64,000 nucleotides of DNA from Frankia casuarinae. GTDB taxonomy: Bacteria; Actinomycetota; Actinomycetes; Frankiales; Frankiaceae. Shown here in pieces: positions 55,554-64,000 of this stretch; the stretch's first letter is position 1, and every line of letters starts with the position of its first letter. Below the pieces are notes generated by a model. That model was not told the DNA's origin and did not search any database. It was given only the letters and a program-made list of their open reading frames with translations. The translations under genes were made by a program, and so were the position numbers. The DNA is taken from positions 1,550,001 through 1,614,000 of the forward strand of contig NC_007777.1 in NCBI RefSeq assembly GCF_000013345.1, read 5' to 3'.

Positions 55554-57211
55554 CGGAGACGGTGTCCGGCGGCACGCGCGCGACCGCTGGGTCGAACTTC
55601 GTTCCGCGCACCCGCGGCGGGCAGGGGATGCCGTTCCCGCCGGACGCGCCGGCGGGAACGGCCGGCCGGCCCGCCGGCGCACCGCCGAGCCGCACGGCCA
55701 CCGGGCCCGGCGGGCGGCACAGCGCGGGGAGGGTGAGCCCGGCCGCCGTCGAGACGGGCGGCTACCGCGCTCAGGTGACCTGGGAACGGCGTTACGTCCG
55801 GCTGCTTGTCCTGTTCGACGCGGCCGCCTGCGTGGTGGCAGCGGGGCTCGCGTATTTCGTGCGATTCGGCGACCTGGTCGACTTCGGCACCCAGCCGGTG
55901 TCCTCCAAGCCGTACATCCTCATGACGGTTCTGCTGCCGCTCGCCTGGGTGCTGGCGATGTCCCTGAACCGGGCCTACGAGAGCCGGTTCCTCGGTGGCG
56001 GGTCGGAGGAGTTCCGGCGGGTGGTCAACACGGCGGCCCGGTTCACCGCGGCGGTGGCCATCGCCTCGTACGCGACGAAGGCGGAGATCGCCCGTAGTTA
56101 CGTGCTGATCGCCTTCCCGGCCGCGACCCTGTTCTCCATGGTGGGTCGGGTCGTCGGCCGCGGCCTCCTACACCGGATGCGCCGGGCGGGCCGCTGCCTG
56201 CACCGGGTGCTCGTGGTCGGGGCCGGGGAGTCGGCTGCCACCCTGGTCCGGCTGGCCCAGCGGGATCCGACGTCGGGTTGGGCGGTCGTCGGTGTCGTGC
56301 TCGACCGCTCGCCCGGCCGGCACAGTCACGACTCCCCGGAACGCAGTGGGTTCGACCTGCTCGGGGTGCCGATCGTCGGCACCTCGGAAACCCTGCACAC
56401 GGCCATCCGGGCGACGTACGCCACCACGGTTGCCATCAGTCCGCAGATGGACGGCGAGACGTTGCGCCGGGTGCTGTGGACGCTGGAGGGCAGCGACGTC
56501 GACGTGCTGGTCTCCTCGGCGCTGACCGACGTGACCGGGCCGCGGATCTCGATTCGTCCGGTGGCCGGGCTGCCGCTGCTGCACATCGAGGAGCCGGAGC
56601 TCACCGGTACCCGTCGGGTGATGAAGATGGTCTTCGACCGGTGCGTGGCCGGAACGATCATCCTGCTGTTCTCCCCGCTGCTGCTCGGTCTCGGGCTCGC
56701 GGTGCGCCTGACCAGCCGCGGCCCGGCGTTGTTCAAGCAGATCCGGGTGGGGCGGGGTGGTGAGCACTTCACGATGTACAAGTTCCGGTCGATGTACGTC
56801 GACGCGGAGGCGCGCAAGGCGGAGCTGGAGTCGCGCAACGAGCGGGCCGAGGGGCTGCTGTTCAAGATGCGTGACGACCCGCGGATCACCAAGGTCGGGA
56901 AGTTCCTGCGCAAGTGGTCGCTCGACGAGCTGCCGCAGTTGTTCAACGTGCTGGGCGGCACGATGTCGCTGGTGGGGCCGCGTCCGCCGCTGCCGTCGGA
57001 GGTCGCCCGCTACGAGGACGACGTGCACCGCCGGCTGATGGTGAAGCCGGGGCTGACCGGCCTGTGGCAGATCAGCGGCCGGTCGGACCTCGAATGGGAC
57101 GAGTCGGTCCGTCTCGACCTGCGCTACGTCGAGAACTGGTCACTGGCGATGGACTTCGTCATCCTCTGGCGCACCGTGTTCGCCGTGCTGCGTCGCGAGG
57201 GGGCGTATTAG
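55550..57211 (+). CDS. Polyprenyl-phosphate glycosyl-1-phosphate transferase (WbaP/EpsE type)
   Basis: 553 residues, GTG at 55550. After a polar N-terminus (1-80) come four membrane helices and a CoA-binding-like Rossmann domain (RVLVVGAGESAATLVRLA). From about residue 357 the bacterial sugar transferase domain carries RGPALFKQIRVGRGGEHFTMYKFRSM, DELPQLFNVLGGTMSLVGPRPPLP and GLTGLWQISGRSD. It loads a hexose-1-phosphate onto polyprenyl phosphate, starting exopolysaccharide assembly. No glycosyltransferase is adjacent, so its polymer may be encoded elsewhere, possibly the locus at 1-21912. Convergent with the CysC-like gene, 13 bases away. Confidence 0.93.
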   Translation: MTETVSGGTRATAGSNFVPRTRGGQGMPFPPDAPAGTAGRPAGAPPSRTATGPGGRHSAGRVSPAAVETGGYRAQVTWERRYVRLLVLFDAAACVVAAGLAYFVRFGDLVDFGTQPVSSKPYILMTVLLPLAWVLAMSLNRAYESRFLGGGSEEFRRVVNTAARFTAAVAIASYATKAEIARSYVLIAFPAATLFSMVGRVVGRGLLHRMRRAGRCLHRVLVVGAGESAATLVRLAQRDPTSGWAVVGVVLDRSPGRHSHDSPERSGFDLLGVPIVGTSETLHTAIRATYATTVAISPQMDGETLRRVLWTLEGSDVDVLVSSALTDVTGPRISIRPVAGLPLLHIEEPELTGTRRVMKMVFDRCVAGTIILLFSPLLLGLGLAVRLTSRGPALFKQIRVGRGGEHFTMYKFRSMYVDAEARKAELESRNERAEGLLFKMRDDPRITKVGKFLRKWSLDELPQLFNVLGGTMSLVGPRPPLPSEVARYEDDVHRRLMVKPGLTGLWQISGRSDLEWDESVRLDLRYVENWSLAMDFVILWRTVFAVLRREGAY

Positions 57212-57224
57212 GGGGCCCGCATGA

Positions 57225-59111
57225 TCAGCTAGTCAGCCAGCCGGCGTGGCGTAGGTGGTCGATGATCCGGTCCACGGCGTCCTCGGCGGAGAGCTCCGCG
57301 GTGTTCACCGTGACGTCGGCGTCGGTCGGCGTCTCGTACGGATCGGACACGCCGGTGAAGGCGGGCAGGACGCCTGCGCGCGCCTTGGCATAGAGCCCCT
57401 TGCGGTCCCGCGCCTCGCACACCTCCAGCGGTGTGGACACGTGTACCAGCACGAATCCGCCGCCTGCGGCCCGGACCATCCCCCGGACCTGGGCGCGCAC
57501 GTCGGCGTACGGCGCGATCGGCGCGCACACCGCGGTGCCTCCGGCTCCCGCGACCTGGGCCGCGACGAAGCCGATCCGTCGGACGTTGATATCGCGGTCG
57601 GCGCGGGAGAATCCCAGTCCCTGGGACAGGTGGGTCCGCACGACGTCCCCGTCGAGCAAAGTGAGCCGGCGTCCGCCGTATTCCAGCAGTCGACAGACGA
57701 GCAGGCCGGCCAGCGTCGACTTCCCGGAGCCGGACAGCCCGGTGAGAAACACGGTCAGGCCCCGCTTCGAACGTGGTGGGATGGCGCGGGAGAGCTCCGC
57801 GGCCACCGTCGGCGGGGTCAGTTCGGCCGGTATCGGGTTGCCAGCGTCGAGCAGCGAGGCCAGCTCCATCCGCCCGGGTGCCCCGATCGCCGGCCCGATG
57901 AGGCTGCCGGTCAGGCCGTAGAAGCTGGCCAGATGCGCCCGCTGGGCGGCGAGTTTCGCCAGTTCGTCGGCGGAGCTCGCCGCCGTCTCCACGCCTGTCC
58001 AGGCCGCGCCCGCCGCCGCCCACGCGATGTCCGCCAGGTCCGTCGGCGCTGGGGGGGCGGGCGTCACGGCCGTGGCCGGGCCCGGTACCCCTGCCGCCGC
58101 GTCGCTCGGTTTCGCGGATGTTTTCAGGACCGTCGCGCTCATGCCCGGTTCGCGGGGGGTGGCCAGCGCCTCCGACGGGATGACCGGAACGAGGACCAGC
58201 AGGCTGCGGTGCTCCGGCGTTCCCGCCTCGCCGGCTTTCGGCCGCCGGTAGGGGTCTGGCGGCGGTTCCGACCGCCGGCCGGCAACACCCGGCGGGCTGA
58301 TCGCGTCGGCGGCGAGCGCCTCCGAGGAGAGCGTCGCCTCGGCGGCCCGCAACGGGGCGTCAACCGCCTTGAGAGCGGCGAGCAGGCAACGGACCCGCAG
58401 GTGATGCTCGGCGTCCGCGGGATCGGCGCCACCCACCGGGGCGAGGACGACACACCGTTTGCCCTGCCGGGTCAGCGCCCGGATCCGGCCCACGTCCGCC
58501 GTGTGGAGCAGGCCGTCCGCCCACACCGCCCAGCACGCGCCGGAACCCGCCTCGAGGCTGATCCAGCCTCGGGCGAGCAGCTCGGCCCGGACCTGGGCCG
58601 GGGTGAGCCGCAGGCCGGGATGATCGGGGTGGTGGGGCAGCCGGATGCCCTCGACCGTGCCGACTAGCCGGACCCGGGGTCCGTCCGGCCCCCCCGGCTG
58701 GTCCGGCAGGGGAATGGTCGTTCGGAGGTGCAGCGCCGCGATCATCACTCCCTCGGTGTCCCGCAGGGCCGCCGTGGAACTCGGTGTCAGTGCCTCGGCC
58801 TCGGCCGCGCCGACGACGAGGGTCGGCACCGGCACGCCGTTGATCTCGGGGTCCTCGGGATAACCGGGTTCCGACCCGAAGGCACCGAGCAGCAGCAGTT
58901 CCAGCTCGGCGAGCTGGGTCGGGCGCAGGGTCAGCGACGGCCAGGCGACCGACGCGGCCGTCAGCTCCGCGCCCCGGGCCGGCGTCGCCAGGACGGGGGT
59001 TGGTCCGGACCCGCCGGACTTGCCAGATCCGCCGGTCACACCGGCGGCACCGTTGGCACCGGACCTGGGGTGGTGATCAGGATCGGGGGCGGGATGGGAG
59101 GTGGTACTCAC
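57225..59111 (-). CDS. cysC: Adenylylsulfate kinase fused to a decayed ATP-sulfurylase domain
   Basis: 628 residues from GTG at 59111 (59147 also open). The C-terminal 190 residues are an intact APS kinase: P-loop FLTGLSGSGKST near 458, LLDGDVVRTHLSQGLGFS, DRDINVRRIGFVA and the ARDRKGLYAKARAG lid. It makes PAPS from APS and ATP. Upstream lies a sulfurylase-like region: LTLRPTQLAELELLLLGAFG matches the Sat N-terminus and CVVLAPVGGADPADAEHHLR the Sat core. The QxRNPxHxxH and GRDHxGPG motifs are missing, so sulfurylase activity is improbable. CysDN nearby supplies APS. Confidence 0.88.
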   Translation of the reverse strand: MSTTSHPAPDPDHHPRSGANGAAGVTGGSGKSGGSGPTPVLATPARGAELTAASVAWPSLTLRPTQLAELELLLLGAFGSEPGYPEDPEINGVPVPTLVVGAAEAEALTPSSTAALRDTEGVMIAALHLRTTIPLPDQPGGPDGPRVRLVGTVEGIRLPHHPDHPGLRLTPAQVRAELLARGWISLEAGSGACWAVWADGLLHTADVGRIRALTRQGKRCVVLAPVGGADPADAEHHLRVRCLLAALKAVDAPLRAAEATLSSEALAADAISPPGVAGRRSEPPPDPYRRPKAGEAGTPEHRSLLVLVPVIPSEALATPREPGMSATVLKTSAKPSDAAAGVPGPATAVTPAPPAPTDLADIAWAAAGAAWTGVETAASSADELAKLAAQRAHLASFYGLTGSLIGPAIGAPGRMELASLLDAGNPIPAELTPPTVAAELSRAIPPRSKRGLTVFLTGLSGSGKSTLAGLLVCRLLEYGGRRLTLLDGDVVRTHLSQGLGFSRADRDINVRRIGFVAAQVAGAGGTAVCAPIAPYADVRAQVRGMVRAAGGGFVLVHVSTPLEVCEARDRKGLYAKARAGVLPAFTGVSDPYETPTDADVTVNTAELSAEDAVDRIIDHLRHAGWLTS

Positions 59112-59146
59112 ACTTGCGACGGTAGCTGGTGACAGACTCCATCCCA

Positions 59147-59959
59147 ATGAACACCGATGACACCCGCCCGCCGTCCACCGTGCCGGTCGACATCGCGACC
59201 GACGAACTCGATGACGACGTCCTGGCCCGACGGTTGGCCACGGACGCCGGCAAACTGCTGTTGCGGATCAGGGAGGAGGTCGGGTTCGCCGAACCCGCGA
59301 CCCTGCGTGACGCCGGGGACGCGCGTTCGCATCAGCTCCTGACCCGGGCGTTGGCGCGGCACCGCCCGCGGGACGCTGTGCTGTCCGAGGAGGGCGTTGA
59401 CGACGTCGCGCGGCTGTCCGCGGAGCGGGTCTGGATCGTCGACCCCCTGGACGGCACCCGCGAGTTCGCCGAACCCGGCAGGTCGGACTGGGCGGTGCAT
59501 GTCGCGCTCTGGCAGGCCGGCGAGCTCGTCTCGGGCGCGGTGGCGCTGCCGGCGCTCGGGTTGACGCTGTCCAGCGCGGGCGGGCTGCCGCCGCGGCTGG
59601 CCGGGGCGCGTCCGCCACGGATCGTGGTCAGCCGGACCCGGGCCCCACAGCTGGTCACGGAGGTCGCGGAGGCACTGGGCGCCACCATCGTCCCGATGGG
59701 TTCGGCCGGTGCGAAGGCCGGCGCCGTCATCCGCGGGGAAGCCGAGATCTACCTGCACGCCGGCGGCCAGTACGAGTGGGACTCCGCCGCCCCGGTGGCG
59801 GTCGCGCGGTCGGCGGGGCTGCACACCAGCCGGCTGGACGGCTCGCCGCTGCGGTACAACCAGCCCGACCCGCTGTTGCCCGACCTGGTCATCTGTGCTG
59901 CGAGCTGGGCATCGGAGGTTCTCCGGGCGATCGGCGCCGCGGGGGGCTCCGGCGGTTGA
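59147..59959 (+). CDS. cysQ: 3'(2'),5'-bisphosphate nucleotidase, CysQ-like
   Basis: 270 residues from ATG at 59147; GTG at 59129 is an alternative. Inositol-monophosphatase fold with LSEEG (79-83), WIVDPLDGTREF (97-108) and YEWDSAAPVAVARSAG as the second metal motif. It hydrolyses PAP, the by-product of PAPS use, to AMP. Divergent from the CysC-like gene with about 35 bases between starts, so the two promoters overlap. It reads toward cysDN after a 187-base gap. An IMPase substrate is possible, but the context favours CysQ. Confidence 0.88.
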   Translation: MNTDDTRPPSTVPVDIATDELDDDVLARRLATDAGKLLLRIREEVGFAEPATLRDAGDARSHQLLTRALARHRPRDAVLSEEGVDDVARLSAERVWIVDPLDGTREFAEPGRSDWAVHVALWQAGELVSGAVALPALGLTLSSAGGLPPRLAGARPPRIVVSRTRAPQLVTEVAEALGATIVPMGSAGAKAGAVIRGEAEIYLHAGGQYEWDSAAPVAVARSAGLHTSRLDGSPLRYNQPDPLLPDLVICAASWASEVLRAIGAAGGSGG

Positions 59960-60099
59960 GGCGCGTGCCTGCGGAGTGCGCTCGGAGCGGCCGCGGAGGG
60001 TGGCGATTGTCGATCCATGGTTGTTCTGGATGGCGTCGGTCGTGGATGTGGGTCCACCGTGAGGGGCGTAATGCCGCCGAAACCGCCGGCAGGGCCGCC

Positions 60100-60123
60100 G
60101 TGTCCGCTACTTTGGTGGGACAC
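60100..60123 (+). promoter_or_regulatory. Inverted repeat upstream of cysD
   Basis: GTGTCC and GGACAC flank 12 bases (GCTACTTTGGTG) and end 23 bases before the cysD GTG. It could be a sulfur-responsive operator or a leader hairpin. Confidence 0.35.
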
Positions 60124-60146
60124 ATCGCCTCGACGGGGGGTTTCGC

Positions 60147-61061
60147 GTGCCGGTGATGGGTTACGAGCTCACCCAGCTGCAGATGCTTGAGGCCGAGGCC
60201 GTCCACATCTTCCGCGAGGTGGCCGCGGAGTTCGAGCGTCCCGCCCTGCTGTTCAGCGGCGGGAAGGACTCGATCGTCATGCTCCGGGTCGCGCAGAAGG
60301 CCTTCTGGCCCGCGAAGCTGCCGTTCCCCCTGCTGCACATCGACACCGGGCACAACTTCGACGAGGTCCTCGAGTTTCGGGACAGGCGGGCGGCGGAGCT
60401 CGCCGCCCGCCTGGTGGTCGGTTCCGTCCAGGCCGCCATTGACGAGGGCGTGCTCACCGAAGACACCCGTCCGGGAGCCTCGCGTAACCAGCTACAGACA
60501 CCGGTGCTGCTCGACGCCATCGCCGACAACAAGTTCGACGCGGTGTTCGGCGGCGCGCGCCGGGACGAGGAGAAGGCGCGGGCCAAAGAGCGAGTTTACT
60601 CCTTCCGGGACGAGTTCGGCCAGTGGGACCCCAAGAACCAGCGCCCCGAGCTGTGGTCGCTCTACAACGGCCGGCACCGCCCCGGTGAGCACATCCGGGT
60701 GTTCCCGCTGTCGAACTGGACCGAGCTCGACATCTGGCGGTACATCGCCCAGGAACGGCTGGAGATCCCCTCCATCTACTACGCGCATCGCCGGGACGTG
60801 TTCGAGCGTGACGGCATGCTGCTGGCGGTCACGCCGCTGACCCGCCCCCTGGCCGGTGAGACGGCGGCGCCCCGGCAGGTGCGCTATCGCACGGTGGGCG
60901 ACATCACCTGCACCGGAGCGGTCGAGTCAACCGCGGCGACCGTCGAGGAGGTCATCGCCGAGGTGGCCACCACCCGGCTCACCGAACGCGGCGCGACCCG
61001 GGCTGACGACCGGGTCAGCGAGGCGGCGATGGAGGACCGTAAGCGGGAGGGGTACTTCTGA
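60147..61061 (+). CDS. cysD: Sulfate adenylyltransferase subunit 2
   Basis: 304 residues, GTG at 60147 (ATG at 60156 also possible). ATP pyrophosphatase (PP-loop) motif SGGKDS at 37-42, LHIDTGHNFDEV, and GGARRDEEKARAKERVYSFR. With CysN it makes APS from sulfate and ATP. Its TGA overlaps the cysN ATG by one base (TGATG). Expected length for the family. It complements the CysC-like kinase, which has lost its own sulfurylase activity. Confidence 0.96.
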   Translation: MPVMGYELTQLQMLEAEAVHIFREVAAEFERPALLFSGGKDSIVMLRVAQKAFWPAKLPFPLLHIDTGHNFDEVLEFRDRRAAELAARLVVGSVQAAIDEGVLTEDTRPGASRNQLQTPVLLDAIADNKFDAVFGGARRDEEKARAKERVYSFRDEFGQWDPKNQRPELWSLYNGRHRPGEHIRVFPLSNWTELDIWRYIAQERLEIPSIYYAHRRDVFERDGMLLAVTPLTRPLAGETAAPRQVRYRTVGDITCTGAVESTAATVEEVIAEVATTRLTERGATRADDRVSEAAMEDRKREGYF

Positions 61062-62305
61062 TGGCCGAGTTGCTGCGGGTCGCGACGGCGGGGTCCGTCG
61101 ACGACGGGAAGTCGACCCTGATCGGGCGGCTCCTCTACGACACGAAGTCGCTGTTCTCCGACCAGCTCGCCGCGGTCGAGCGGACCAGTCGGGAGCGCGG
61201 CGACGGCTACGTCGACCTCGCGCTGCTCACCGATGGTCTGCGGGCCGAGCGGGAGCAGGGCATCACGATCGACGTCGCGTACCGTTACTTCGCCACGCCC
61301 CGGCGGTCGTTCATCCTCGCTGACACCCCCGGGCACGTGCAGTACACCCGCAACATGGTCACCGGCGCGTCCACCGCCGACCTCGCGCTGCTGCTCGTCG
61401 ACGCGCGCAAGGGGGTCGTCGAGCAGACCCGCCGGCACGCCTTCCTGACGTCCTTGCTGCGCGTGCCCCATCTGGTGCTCTGTGTGAACAAGATGGACCT
61501 CGTCGACTTCGATCGGGACGTCTTCGAGAAGATCAAGGAGGAGTTCCGGCACTTCGCGGCGAAACTGGAGATCGTCGACGTCACGACGATCCCGATCTCC
61601 GCGCTGGGCGGGGACAACGTGGTCTCCCGGTCGCCGAGCACTCCCTGGTACGGGGGCAGCTCGCTGCTGCACCACCTGGAGGAGCTCCACATCGCCTCCG
61701 ACCGCAACCTCATCGATGTGCGCTTCCCGGTGCAGTGGGTGGTCCGGCCGCGGAACGACGACCTGCACGACTACCGCGGGTACGCCGGTCAGGTCGCCGG
61801 CGGGGTGCTCAAGCCCGGCGACGAGGTCGTCGTCCTGCCCTCCGGGCTGACCACGCGGATCGTCGGCATCGACACGTTCGACGGCCCGGTTGACGAGGCC
61901 TTCCCGCCGATGTCGGTGACCATCCGGCTCGAGGACGATCTGGACGTCTCCCGGGGCGACATGATCGCCCGGCCGATGAACCAGCCGACCGTCGGCCAGG
62001 AACTCAACCTGATGGTCTCCTGGATGGTCGACGCCCCGCTGCGCCGCCGGGCCCGGATCGGGATCAAGCACACCACCCGTTCGGTACGGGCGATGGTCAC
62101 CGACATCTGCTACCGCGTCGACATCGACACCCTGCACCGCGACGAGACCGTCGAGACGCTGGGTCTGAACGACATCGGCCGGATCGCCCTGCGGACGACG
62201 TCCCCGCTGTGCTACGACCTGTACCGCCGCAACCGGAACACCGGCAGCGTGCTGCTCATCGACGAGTCGACCGGGACCACTCTCGGCGCCGGGATGATCA
62301 TCTAG
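61061..62305 (+). CDS. cysN: Sulfate adenylyltransferase subunit 1 (GTPase)
   Basis: 414 residues. EF-Tu-like GTPase: P-loop GSVDDGKST at 11-19, GITIDVAYRYF, DTPGH and NKMD, followed by beta-barrel domains. GTP hydrolysis drives APS formation by CysD. It is not fused to CysC, unlike CysNC or NodQ proteins, consistent with the separate CysC upstream. A stem-loop overlaps the end of the convergent downstream gene. Confidence 0.96.
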   Translation: MAELLRVATAGSVDDGKSTLIGRLLYDTKSLFSDQLAAVERTSRERGDGYVDLALLTDGLRAEREQGITIDVAYRYFATPRRSFILADTPGHVQYTRNMVTGASTADLALLLVDARKGVVEQTRRHAFLTSLLRVPHLVLCVNKMDLVDFDRDVFEKIKEEFRHFAAKLEIVDVTTIPISALGGDNVVSRSPSTPWYGGSSLLHHLEELHIASDRNLIDVRFPVQWVVRPRNDDLHDYRGYAGQVAGGVLKPGDEVVVLPSGLTTRIVGIDTFDGPVDEAFPPMSVTIRLEDDLDVSRGDMIARPMNQPTVGQELNLMVSWMVDAPLRRRARIGIKHTTRSVRAMVTDICYRVDIDTLHRDETVETLGLNDIGRIALRTTSPLCYDLYRRNRNTGSVLLIDESTGTTLGAGMII

Positions 62306-62329
62306 CCGGTGGCGACGGGGAGAGCCGGG

Positions 62330-62347
62330 GGCCGGGTCAGCCCGGCC
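62330..62347. terminator. Bidirectional stem-loop between cysN and the convergent gene
   Basis: GGCCGGG pairs with CCCGGCC over a TCAG loop. It starts 25 bases after the cysN stop and covers the stop codon of the minus-strand gene. Confidence 0.55.
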
Positions 62348-64000
62348 GCCGCCCCCAGTCCGGTGGCAGGGAGGATCCCCGGCTGCCGGCCCGGCCGTCG
62401 AGGAACGAGATGCGGTCGTTGTTCGCGACCATCGCCGGGCTCGCGAGCCAGGCGGCATAGGCACGCCGCTGGGTCGGCGTCATCCGCGCGGACGGACGCG
62501 GATTCCCCGAGGCGTCGAGGAAGTTCTCCGCCGGCGAGGTGATGAACCCGTCGGCCCTCGGATCGCCGGTGTAGACGCGGCACGGCCCGCCGGCGGGGGC
62601 CACCGCGATCGGCCGGAGCGGGTCACGATCCCGGCGGGCCCAGAGCCGGCGGGCGCTGGTCTCGTAGGCCGCCGCCCAGCCGGGCAGGACCCGGGAGGCG
62701 TCTCGCAGGTCCGCGACGACCTGGGCGGGGCGGGTGGTCGGCAGGTCGCTGTAACGGGCCCGGATCCAGGCCTCGATCATCTCCACGGTGACCCCGACGC
62801 CCAGATGGACGAAGGTGCCCGGTGGGTTCGTCGGATCGATGGACTTGCCCACCTCCCCGAGCACGTCGAGCAGCACCGCCTGCTGCCGGCGGTGGGCGCC
62901 GACCGCGTCGGCATGCTCGCGCAGCACCGCCTCGGTCGCATCGGCGAGGGCGCCGGCGAAGAACGCCTGCGCGCGTTCGACCCGCAGGTAGCCCAATGCC
63001 AGGGGGCTCGACGAATACCCGCCGGGGGCCGTTTTCCAGCCCTGGACCGAGGCGGCCACCTGGTCGTCGAGACGAAGACCGTAGGTCGTGACATCCTGGG
63101 CGAGCAGACCGGCCAGCGCCCCGCCGCGCAGGCACTCCCGCAACAGCGACTCCCACGCCTCGAGCGGGATCAGCTCGACCAGGGCGGACTGCGCCGCCGC
63201 GGCCCCGGCCTGCGGGTCCACCGTGGGACCGGGGACCACGGCGGTGACGGCGTCGTAGAGCTCGTCCCGATAGGTCCGTAGCGCCGGGACGAGGGCCGCC
63301 CGCAGCCGGAGGAGCAATGGCCGGTCACCGGTCGCCTGGACGGCCCCGGCCAGCCGGGAGACGAACGAGGCCGAGGCCCGCGGATCGGCACGGCGGCTCT
63401 CCTGGCTTCCCGCCGCGGCCACCAGCCGGATCCAGGCATCTTCCAGGGATCGGGCCGTCGCGAGATCCACCGGCAGCGGAAGGGCGAGCACGGCCGCGCC
63501 GCGCAGGATGGTGTCGATGTGGTCCGCCGCGAACCGGGCGGCCAGCGCCGGGGTCGCGGCGATGGCGTCCAGCAGCACCCCCTGGTAGTCGGTGACGGTC
63601 GGTCGGCCCCGGCTCGTGGGCCCGGCCGCGGCGGGGGCGAGCAGGCCGACGTCGTGCGGCGCCGACGGGGCGACCGCGGCGTCACCTGGTCCGTTACCCG
63701 GTCGGTCACCCGGTCCGAAGGCCATCCGGCCCAGCCGGTCTAGCAGCGCACTGTCGAGGCGGGCCGAGGCGAGCAGGGGGGTCAGTAGGACCGTCTCGGC
63801 CGTGTCGGTCCTCCCGGCGGTGTTGAACCGACCGAGCCAGGCGGCGTCGAGAGTTCGCCGGTGGCTGTAGGAGGCCAGGGTGGCGCCGAGGATCCGTTCG
63901 GCCTCCCGCCGGTCGAAGCCGAGCGGTTCGGGTGGACGGTGGACCATCGGCCCCCGCGACAGTCCCTCCACCCGGTAGAGCAGCCGCGCGAGCCCGTCGG
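62337..64000 (-). CDS. Unrecognised protein, N-terminus beyond the window
   Basis: At least 554 residues; the frame stays open to the right edge (DGLARLLYRVEG reads in), so GTG at 63971 need not be the start. It is mostly alpha-helical and Ala/Leu/Arg-rich, with no signal peptide, membrane helix or known catalytic motif. Recognisable stretches: YGLRLDDQVAASVQGWK, GYLRVERAQAFFAGALADAT and GTFVHLGVGVTVEMIEAWI. The C-terminus has MTPTQRRAYAAWLASPAMV. Codon use is normal for the genome. It could be a surface or toxin-delivery-related protein, but no evidence supports a choice. Confidence 0.6.
   Translation of the reverse strand, partial: DGLARLLYRVEGLSRGPMVHRPPEPLGFDRREAERILGATLASYSHRRTLDAAWLGRFNTAGRTDTAETVLLTPLLASARLDSALLDRLGRMAFGPGDRPGNGPGDAAVAPSAPHDVGLLAPAAAGPTSRGRPTVTDYQGVLLDAIAATPALAARFAADHIDTILRGAAVLALPLPVDLATARSLEDAWIRLVAAAGSQESRRADPRASASFVSRLAGAVQATGDRPLLLRLRAALVPALRTYRDELYDAVTAVVPGPTVDPQAGAAAAQSALVELIPLEAWESLLRECLRGGALAGLLAQDVTTYGLRLDDQVAASVQGWKTAPGGYSSSPLALGYLRVERAQAFFAGALADATEAVLREHADAVGAHRRQQAVLLDVLGEVGKSIDPTNPPGTFVHLGVGVTVEMIEAWIRARYSDLPTTRPAQVVADLRDASRVLPGWAAAYETSARRLWARRDRDPLRPIAVAPAGGPCRVYTGDPRADGFITSPAENFLDASGNPRPSARMTPTQRRAYAAWLASPAMVANNDRISFLDGRAGSRGSSLPPDWGRRPG

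Overview
The window is high-GC (roughly 70% or more by eye) actinobacterial chromosome with GTG starts, GTGA/ATGA overlaps and C/G-ending codons. Gene content fits Frankia or a near relative, but no 16S or marker gene here settles the genus. No tRNA, rRNA, CRISPR array, transposase or phage gene was seen. The first gene is cut by the left edge and the last by the right edge.

Positions 1-21912 are a cell-envelope or exopolysaccharide locus. A truncated multi-pass polymerase-like protein and an FkbM methyltransferase are followed by a long minus-strand unit. In transcription order it holds an MraY/WecA-like phosphosugar transferase, a WbuB-like glycosyltransferase, an epimerase-FkbM fusion, a second GT4-like transferase, a GT2, a heparinase II/III-family protein, another FkbM methyltransferase and a WbbL-like GT2. 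A divergent plus-strand unit holds a bi-domain oxidoreductase, a GDP-mannose dehydratase-like enzyme with foreign-looking codon use, WecB, WecC and two GT4 enzymes. Together they could make nucleotide sugars including UDP-ManNAcA, build a lipid-linked oligosaccharide and methylate it.

Positions 22185-31612 are housekeeping: aconitase, an inositol-monophosphatase-like enzyme, valyl-tRNA synthetase, a NarK nitrate/nitrite carrier, a gamma-carbonic-anhydrase-like protein and a DUF4235 membrane protein.

Positions 31861-54623 are a conserved actinobacterial block: dut, DUF3710, an OB-fold protein, DUF3159, two TrkA proteins, a KimA-like K+ transporter, a TRAM/RlmD-type RNA methyltransferase, dxs, two membrane proteins, a FadB/FadA beta-oxidation pair, RNase D, DUF3000, a zinc-ribbon protein, DUF3817, then hemE-cgoX-chdC of the coproporphyrin-dependent haem pathway. 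From memory, much of this order is shared with Mycobacterium tuberculosis (dut to hemQ region).

Positions 55189-62305 join a WbaP-type polyprenyl-phosphate sugar transferase, preceded by two small possibly coupled ORFs, to sulfate activation: a CysC kinase with a decayed ATP-sulfurylase domain, CysQ, CysD and CysN. An unrecognised protein closes the window.

The least ordinary signals are the decayed Sat-CysC fusion, the epimerase-FkbM fusion, the heparinase/bi-domain-oxidoreductase polysaccharide locus, the codon-anomalous gmd, a structured dxs leader with a 13-codon uORF, a palindromic operator-like site upstream of hemE, and many 10-18 bp tandem arrays in linkers and intergenic gaps.
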